From NCBI RefSeq assembly GCF_002940665.1, contig NZ_MIGY01000003.1, positions 434,001 to 498,000 on the forward strand: a stretch of 64,000 nucleotides of DNA, read 5' to 3'. Both the position numbers and the translations under genes were made by a program. Below, piece by piece: positions 59,007 to 64,000 of this stretch (position 1 is its first letter; each line of letters begins with the position of its first letter). Under the pieces are notes generated by a model that worked only from the letters and a program-made list of their open reading frames with translations, had not been told where the DNA came from and did not search any database. This DNA is from Xanthomonas arboricola (lineage in GTDB: Bacteria; Pseudomonadota; Gammaproteobacteria; Xanthomonadales; Xanthomonadaceae).

Positions 59007-60658
59007 GCACCTATCTACCGCAATCGCGTGGGCTCAAGCGCCTGCGCGCACTGAGCTGGACGGCGCGACCGACAGTCTCGACCGAGACCTTGGTGCTGTT
59101 GGCGAGTCTGTTCTTCGCACTGGTCTGCAATCAGCTGTTCTGGCGCACGGCCATGGCCACGCATCCGGGCAGTCTCGGGTTTGCCATCTCATTGATGGCG
59201 TTGCTGGTAGCCGTGCACGCGTTATTGCTGGGCCTGCTGGTATGGCGCTGGAACGCCAAGCCGCTGCTGACGCTGCTGCTGTTCACCACTGCGCTGGCTG
59301 CGCACTACATGGACAGCTACAACGTCTACCTGGACGCGGACATGCTGCGCAACGTGCTGCATACCGACCACAAGGAATCGCGCGAACTGCTCACGCCCGG
59401 CTTGATCCTGCCGCTGCTGTGCTACTTCCTGATTCCGGCCGCCTTGTTGTGGCGCACGCACCTGCACGCACGCAGCATCGGCAGATCACTGGCAATCCGC
59501 TCAGGCTTTCTGCTGATGGTGGCAGTGGCCGGCGCCGCCGGCGCGATGCTGTCCTCGCAGGACATCTCCGCGCTGATGCGCAATCACCGCGAAGTGCGTT
59601 ACCTGGCCACGCCGATCAACTACATCGTGGCGCTGCGGCAGAACCTCAAATCCGATTCACCGATCAAGCATGCGCCCAAACAACCGGTTGAACACGACGC
59701 CATGGCCACGCCACGTGCACCGGGAAGCCGCCCGCGCCTGCTGCTGGTGGTGCTGGGCGAAACCGCACGTGCGCAGAACTGGGGCCTCAACGGCTATGCG
59801 CGCCAGACCACGCCCGAGCTGGCGCAGGCCGGGGTGATCAATTTTCCCGACATGCATTCGTGCGGCACCAGCACCGAGGTCTCGGTACCGTGCATGTTCT
59901 CGCCGTTCGGCCGTCGCGATTACAACGAAGACATGATCCGCGGCCACCAGTCGCTGCTGCATGTGCTCGAACACGCCGGCATTTCCACGCTATGGCGCGA
60001 CAACCAATCTGGCTGCAAGGGCGTCTGCGATGGACTGGAAATCGATAAGCTGGACGATGCGACCACGCAAGGGCTGTGCGCCGATGGCCGTTGCATGGAC
60101 GAGATCCTGCTGAGCGACCTGGCTGCGCAAGTGCGCGCAAAGCCCGGCGACCGCGTGGTGGTACTGCATCAACTCGGCAGCCACGGGCCGAGTTACTTTG
60201 AGCGCTACCCGGCACAATTCGAGCGCTTCAAGCCGGTGTGCAAGACCGCCGACCTGGGCAGTTGCAGCCGCCAGAGCATCGTCAACGCCTACGACAATTC
60301 CATCACCTATACCGATCATTTCCTCAACCAGGCGATCCACACACTGCGCGGGCTGCAGGACTACGACACCGCGATGATCTACCTCTCCGATCACGGCGAA
60401 TCGCTCGGCGAAAAAGGCCTCTACCTGCATGGCGTACCGTATGCGATCGCGCCCAAGGAGCAGACCCACGTACCGATGGTGATGTGGTTCTCGCCGGAAT
60501 TCGCCCGCGACCGCGGCCTGGACGAAACCTGCCTGCGCCACCGTGCCAGCCAGTACACCGATCAGGACGCGCTGTTTCCGTCGATACTCGGGCTGATGCA
60601 GGTCAAGACCAGCGCCTATGCACGCGAGCGCGATCTGTTTGCGCAATGCACGGGATAA
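59003..60658 (+). CDS. eptA: Lipid A phosphoethanolamine transferase (EptA-like)
   Basis: A 551-residue inner-membrane enzyme with five N-terminal transmembrane helices (30-190) and a periplasmic sulfatase-fold domain. Zinc and catalytic residues sit in VVLGETARAQNW (Glu253), SCGTSTEVSVPCMFS (nucleophile most likely Thr291) and YLSDHGESLGE. It transfers phosphoethanolamine from phosphatidylethanolamine to lipid A phosphates, lowering negative charge and susceptibility to cationic peptides. Last of the ArnT-like/PAP2/EptA set. MCR and EptA proteins share this layout; nothing here suggests a mobile origin. Confidence 0.92.
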   Translation: MSTYLPQSRGLKRLRALSWTARPTVSTETLVLLASLFFALVCNQLFWRTAMATHPGSLGFAISLMALLVAVHALLLGLLVWRWNAKPLLTLLLFTTALAAHYMDSYNVYLDADMLRNVLHTDHKESRELLTPGLILPLLCYFLIPAALLWRTHLHARSIGRSLAIRSGFLLMVAVAGAAGAMLSSQDISALMRNHREVRYLATPINYIVALRQNLKSDSPIKHAPKQPVEHDAMATPRAPGSRPRLLLVVLGETARAQNWGLNGYARQTTPELAQAGVINFPDMHSCGTSTEVSVPCMFSPFGRRDYNEDMIRGHQSLLHVLEHAGISTLWRDNQSGCKGVCDGLEIDKLDDATTQGLCADGRCMDEILLSDLAAQVRAKPGDRVVVLHQLGSHGPSYFERYPAQFERFKPVCKTADLGSCSRQSIVNAYDNSITYTDHFLNQAIHTLRGLQDYDTAMIYLSDHGESLGEKGLYLHGVPYAIAPKEQTHVPMVMWFSPEFARDRGLDETCLRHRASQYTDQDALFPSILGLMQVKTSAYARERDLFAQCTG

Positions 60659-60696
60659 ATGCGGCTGAATTTTCAAGCATGGCTTATCAGAGGCGC

Positions 60697-60792
60697 GTGC
60701 CCTAGCCGCTCGCGCCACACGCCGTGAATCCGTCCGTGGAGGCTCCTTGGCGGCATCCATGCCGCCAAGAGTCCCGCAATCGGCAAGGGCAC
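60697..60792 (+). repeat. Palindromic intergenic element, full copy
   Basis: Arms 60697-60714 and 60775-60792 pair at about 15 of 18 positions; inner palindrome CTTGGCGGCAT-CC-ATGCCGCCAAG spans 60746-60769 without mismatch. Core GTGAATCCGTCCGTGGAGGC precedes it. Same subtype as the copies at 61195-61290 and (reversed) 3203-3301. Confidence 0.85.
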
Positions 60793-60929
60793 CGCACTGG
60801 CAAGTTGGTCGGTGGCCACGTGAAAAGCTACTTGTCGCTCGCCATGCATCGGAAGTCTGGCCTGTGCATCAGCATCCAGCAACGCGCATCAAACACTGCG
60901 CTTAGATGTGTACACCAACCATCCCGACT

Positions 60930-61037
60930 GGTCCTTGCCCGCCCACCGTCGCGGGACCTTACGCGGCATGGATGCCGCGTAAGAGCCTACAAGGATGTAC
61001 TTGCGGCGTGTCCTGCGATGGTGGGCGGACAAGGACC
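60930..61037 (-). repeat. Palindromic intergenic element, full copy, reverse orientation
   Basis: Arms 60930-60955 and 61012-61037 pair at 25 of 26 positions when G-U pairs are allowed on the plus strand. The inner palindrome CTTACGCGGCAT-GG-ATGCCGCGTAAG is at 60958-60983. The core between inner stem and right arm is the reverse complement of that in the 2908-3013 element. Confidence 0.88.
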
Positions 61038-61194
61038 CCGCAGCCAAGCGGCAGATCAGCCGCTCTGTAGCCGATCTATTCGCGCTGTCCAGACCTTTGG
61101 AGCACGACGCCCAAAGCAATCGGGACTTCAAACCGTGGCCGCCTTTAATCGCAATCAGATGCTTAAATCAAAAGCTCGGCTCGTCGAGTGCGCG

Positions 61195-61290
61195 GTGCCC
61201 TCACCGCTTGCGGGACACGCCGTGAATCCGTCCATGGAGGCTCCTTGGCGGCATCCATGCCGCCAAGGGTCCCGCAACCGGCAAGGACAC
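61195..61290 (+). repeat. Palindromic intergenic element, full copy
   Basis: Arms 61195-61216 and 61269-61290; inner palindrome CTTGGCGGCAT-CC-ATGCCGCCAAG at 61244-61267. Tandem counterpart of 60697-60792 with changes such as CCATGG for CCGTGG in the core. Confidence 0.85.
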
Positions 61291-61424
61291 CGCACCAGGA
61301 AGTTGGTCGGCTGCTTTCTTGAAGACTTGCTGTGCGGCTTGCGATGGACAGATTTTCGGACGCACGACGCTCCGAACAACGCGCATCAGGCACTGCTCTT
61401 ACCGTGCACACCGACTATCTCGAC

Positions 61425-61534
61425 GGGTCCTTGCCTGCCCACCGTCGCGGGACCTTACGCGGCATGGATGCCGCGTAAGAGCCTACAGGGACGTACTTGC
61501 GGCGTGTCCTGCGATGGTGGGCGGGCAAGGGCCC
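61425..61534 (-). repeat. Palindromic intergenic element, full copy, reverse orientation
   Basis: Arms 61425-61451 and 61508-61534 pair over all 27 positions counting G-U pairs on the plus strand; inner palindrome at 61454-61479 is identical to that of 60958-60983. Sequence changes relative to that copy keep the outer stem paired. Confidence 0.88.
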
Positions 61535-61823
61535 TGCAACCAAGCGGCAGATCATCCGCTCTGCAACTGATCCGCCTGCACCGTTCCATCAACCCAATGC
61601 AACCGGTCCCCCAGTCTTGAAGCAGCTGGCAGTACATCGCGAGCAAACAGGTAACGGCCGTGCCCGCCCGCGGTGGGCATGCAATGTGGCGCTTGCTCTG
61701 ACGAGCACACATGGCGAGCACAGATGGATTTGCAGCCCACCCAAGTCGCGTGCACCGTGACAGCGCTTGCGGTGGAACCCGACGCGCTCTAGCCTGCGTC
61801 GGACTTCACCGCAAGGACCATCT

Positions 61824-63842
61824 GTGAATCCTCGTTTGTTGTGGCTGGCACTGGCCGTGGCCACCGGCACCCTGTCACTGTCGGCCTGCCGTCAGGACGC
61901 GGCAGCACCCGCCAAGCCTACTGCCACCAAAACTGCGCCGGAGGAAAGCGCCGACCAATTCGTCGCACGCATCAGCGCCGAGTACAAGGCCGCGTATCCG
62001 GAACTCACCGCCGCGCAGTGGTTGTCTTCGACCTATATCAACGGCGATTCGCAGCTGCTGGCCGCCAAAGCCAACGAGCGCTCGCTGACACAACTGGACC
62101 GCTGGATCGCACAATCCAAGCAGTATGCAGGCACCCCGATGTCGGCCGACAGCGCGCGTGCATTGCAACTGCTGAAATTGATGAGCGCCCTGCCCGCCCC
62201 ACGCGACCCGGCCAAGCTGGCAGAGCTCACCCGGATCGCCGCCAAGATGGAAGGCGATTATGGTGCGGCCAGTTATTGCGTGGGCGATGGCGAACAACGC
62301 CGCTGCCGCCAGCTTGGCGAGCTGGAACACGTGCTGGCCAGTAGCCGTGATTACGCCGAACAATTCGATGCCTGGCAGGGCTGGCATGGCACCGCAATCC
62401 CGATGCGCAAGGACTACCAGCGGTTTGTCGAGCTCGCCAACGAGGGCGCGCGCGGGTTGGGCTTTGCCGATGTCGGCGTGCTGTGGCGCAGTGGTTACGA
62501 CATGCCGCCAGCGCAACTGGCCAGCGAAACCGACCGTCTCTGGGAGCAGGTCAAGCCGCTGTACGCACAACTGCAGTGCTATGCGCGCGGCAAGCTCGAT
62601 ACGCAATACGGCAAGGACAGGGGCGAGCTCGCCGGCGGCATGTTGCCCGCGCATCTGATGGGCAATATGTGGCAGCAGGACTGGAGCAATCTGTGGGACC
62701 TGCTGCAGCCCTACCCGGGTGCGGGCGATCTGGACATCACCGCGGCGCTGGAAAAACAATACCAGGGCAACCTGAGTGCGGTGCTGGCACGCAACACCGG
62801 CACAGACGGCGGCAGCGGCACACGCTTCCAGGCCGAGCGCGAAGCGCAGCTGCGTACCGCAAAACAGATGACCGAGCGTGCGCAGGATTTCTACACCTCG
62901 CTCGGCATGCCCAAGCTTCCCGACACCTATTGGCAGCGTTCGCAGTTCATCAAACCGCTGGACCGCGACGTGGTCTGCCACGCCAGCGCGTGGGACATGA
63001 ACATGGGCGGCGAAGCGACGCAGAACATCGGTGCGGACGTGCGCACCAAGATGTGCATCAAGCCGACCGAAGAGGATTTCACCACCATCTATCACGAGCT
63101 TGGGCACATCTATTACGACCTGGCCTACAACCCGCTGCCGCCCCTGTTTCAGAACGGTGCCAACGATGGCTTCCACGAAGCGATCGGCGACACCATCGTG
63201 CTGGCGATGACGCCCAAGTATCTGCAGTCGATCGGCATGGTGGGCGAACAACAAACCAGCCGCGAGGCGCTGATCAATTCGCAGATGCGCATGGCGCTGA
63301 GCAAGGTCGCCTTCCTTCCGTTCGGCCTGATGATCGACCGCTGGCGCTGGGGCGTGTTCGACGGGTCGATCCCCCCCGAGCATTACAACCAGGCCTGGTG
63401 GGAACTGAAGGCCAGGTACCAGGGCGTGGCACCGGCGAGCCCACGTGGCGAAGAGTTCTTCGATGCCGGCGCCAAGTACCATGTGCCCGGCAATACACCG
63501 TACACCCGGTATTTTCTTGCGCACATCCTGCAGTTCCAGTTCTACAAGGGCCTGTGCGAAGCCGCCGGCCATCAGGGCCCCTTGTACGAGTGCAGTTTCT
63601 ACGGCAACAAGGACGCCGGGCAGAAGTTCTGGTCGATGCTGCAACGTGGTTCCAGCCAACCCTGGCAGACCACGCTGAAGGAACTCACCGGCAACGACCG
63701 CCTGGATGCCGGCCCGATGCTGGACTACTTCGCACCGATGAGCGAGTGGCTGAAGCAACAGAACCAGGGGAAATTGTGCGGCTGGCAGGCAAGCGCACCC
63801 GCGGCCACCAGCACTACGCCTGTGCCTGCCGCAACGCACTGA
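61824..63842 (+). CDS. M2-family peptidyl-dipeptidase (ACE-like), lipoprotein
   Basis: A 672-residue zinc dipeptidyl carboxypeptidase homologous to animal angiotensin-converting enzyme. The signal ends in a lipobox (SLSAC, Cys22), predicting a lipid-anchored periplasmic or surface enzyme. The zinc motif HELGH is at 424-428 (TTIYHELGHIYYDL), with the third ligand Glu in GFHEAIGDTI. C-terminal YYRF-like chloride-site region appears as PYTRYFLAHILQFQFYKGLC. The start is GTG at 61824 with AAGGA upstream; an ATG at 61767 would put 19 extra residues before the signal. A bacterial ACE homologue from a citrus Xanthomonas has been studied biochemically. Monocistronic. Confidence 0.93.
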   Translation: MNPRLLWLALAVATGTLSLSACRQDAAAPAKPTATKTAPEESADQFVARISAEYKAAYPELTAAQWLSSTYINGDSQLLAAKANERSLTQLDRWIAQSKQYAGTPMSADSARALQLLKLMSALPAPRDPAKLAELTRIAAKMEGDYGAASYCVGDGEQRRCRQLGELEHVLASSRDYAEQFDAWQGWHGTAIPMRKDYQRFVELANEGARGLGFADVGVLWRSGYDMPPAQLASETDRLWEQVKPLYAQLQCYARGKLDTQYGKDRGELAGGMLPAHLMGNMWQQDWSNLWDLLQPYPGAGDLDITAALEKQYQGNLSAVLARNTGTDGGSGTRFQAEREAQLRTAKQMTERAQDFYTSLGMPKLPDTYWQRSQFIKPLDRDVVCHASAWDMNMGGEATQNIGADVRTKMCIKPTEEDFTTIYHELGHIYYDLAYNPLPPLFQNGANDGFHEAIGDTIVLAMTPKYLQSIGMVGEQQTSREALINSQMRMALSKVAFLPFGLMIDRWRWGVFDGSIPPEHYNQAWWELKARYQGVAPASPRGEEFFDAGAKYHVPGNTPYTRYFLAHILQFQFYKGLCEAAGHQGPLYECSFYGNKDAGQKFWSMLQRGSSQPWQTTLKELTGNDRLDAGPMLDYFAPMSEWLKQQNQGKLCGWQASAPAATSTTPVPAATH

Positions 63843-63861
63843 CGCACGCGCTTCTAGCGGC

Positions 63862-63891
63862 ATGCGGCGGCCGTCACCCTGGCCGCCGCAT
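63862..63891 (+). terminator. Terminator after the M2 peptidase gene
   Basis: Perfect 11-pair stem ATGCGGCGGCC/GGCCGCCGCAT with an eight-base loop, 20 bases beyond the stop, followed by AACGTTGATTT. Confidence 0.75.
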
Positions 63892-63900
63892 AACGTTGAT

Positions 63901-63930
63901 TTGATAAACGCATAAAACGCCGGCGATATA
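63901..63930 (+). promoter_or_regulatory. Candidate promoter of the right-edge gene
   Basis: TTGATA (63901-63906), an 18-base spacer and GATATA (63925-63930) lie 43 bases before the last start codon in the window. A plausible but unproven sigma-70 match. Confidence 0.35.
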
Positions 63931-63972
63931 CTGCGCGCCCGCTGCACCGGCGCAGCATGCAGGACGCATCCA

Positions 63973-64000
63973 ATGAACAACGCCTCCACCGGCCCGGACC
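63973..64000 (+). CDS. Unidentified gene, first nine codons only
   Basis: ATG at 63973 with AGGA eight bases upstream starts MNNASTGPD and runs off the window. A candidate promoter and an upstream terminator support a real gene start. Nine residues are too few to identify the product. Confidence 0.55.

Larger units (their letters stand above)
60659..61823. repeat. Intergenic array of palindromic elements (second site)
   Basis: A 1165-base gap between eptA and the M2 peptidase gene with no supported gene. Two direct repeats of period about 497 bases (from 60697 and from 61195) each contain a forward element and a reverse element. After each reverse element comes AAGCGGCAGATCA with a small stem. 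The last 230 bases before the M2 gene show nothing apart from presumed promoter DNA. Confidence 0.85.

Noticed and set aside
59003..60658. Acquired mcr-type colistin resistance gene
   Set aside because: The gene has the composition of its neighbours, is coupled to a PAP2 gene and has no mobile-element context, so it looks like an intrinsic chromosomal eptA.
60697..61534. Possible insertion sequences or MITEs with a transposase
   Set aside because: No open frame in the region resembles a transposase, and I cannot identify target-site duplications. They are better described as palindromic repeats; mobility by a transposase in trans remains untested.

Overview
The window is a GC-rich proteobacterial chromosome segment that almost certainly comes from a plant-pathogenic Xanthomonas. 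The strongest evidence is the divergent hrpX/hrpG pair (8117-11162), the master regulators of the Xanthomonas Hrp type III secretion regulon. Supporting signs are the cyoABCD oxidase operon, a bacterial M2 (ACE-like) dipeptidase, intergenic GGGATTC heptamer arrays, and large palindromic intergenic elements of a kind I associate with xanthomonads. Species cannot be fixed from this window alone. I see no prophage, transposase gene, CRISPR array or plasmid-type gene, so most of the window looks like core chromosome.

Layout. 1-1027: the end of an RsbR/RsbS stressosome module. 1606-2706: an Old Yellow Enzyme. 2707-3679: tandemly duplicated palindromic elements. 3680-7897: a two-gene cassette of an Hsp90-like ATPase and a large TPR-like protein. 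8117-11162: hrpX and hrpG. 11570-15906: a DUF805 membrane protein, radA and an M61 peptidase. 16087-20031: cyoABCD. 20341-28153: tRNA-Thr and the ispH, lspA, ileS, ribF, murJ series on the minus strand. 28255-30490: rpsT, obg, rpmA and rplU. 30782-36663: uvrA, a hotdog thioesterase, a PCu(A)C copper chaperone, an enoyl-CoA hydratase and tesB. 36812-43933: a DUF2007 protein, a sigma factor fused to a membrane domain, a five-EF-hand protein, bpt, an EEP phosphohydrolase and purT, followed by an SPFH protein. The SPFH gene starts a three-gene operon that ends with a ribbon-helix-helix gene too short for ordinary ORF calling (44224-44403). 44560-47720: an M15 peptidase, a 3-methyladenine glycosylase, a DUF423 protein and an SRPBCC protein. 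48093-49930: a NarL-type two-component pair. 50163-53171: a GNAT protein, minCDE and a small HEXXH protein. 53475-60658: a sugar isomerase-like protein, then an OmpR-type two-component pair divergent from an ArnT-like glycosyltransferase, a PAP2 phosphatase and an EptA phosphoethanolamine transferase. 60659-61823: a second array of palindromic elements. 61824-63842: the M2 dipeptidase. The window ends nine codons into another gene.

How genes work together. HrpG activates hrpX, and HrpX activates type III secretion and effector genes elsewhere. CyoABCD is the aerobic quinol oxidase. The ribF-ileS-lspA-ispH set supplies flavin cofactors, isoleucyl-tRNA, lipoprotein processing and isoprenoids. 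MinCDE places the division site. The 54.3-60.7 kb block looks like a lipid A or envelope-charge modification locus with its own sensor pair.

The most unusual items are the palindromic element family (eight copies in two distant tandem arrays, with outer arms that stay paired although the copies differ), the Hsp90-like/TPR cassette, the SPFH/membrane protein/RHH operon with a twin GATATC operator candidate, and the sigma factor with a C-terminal membrane domain.
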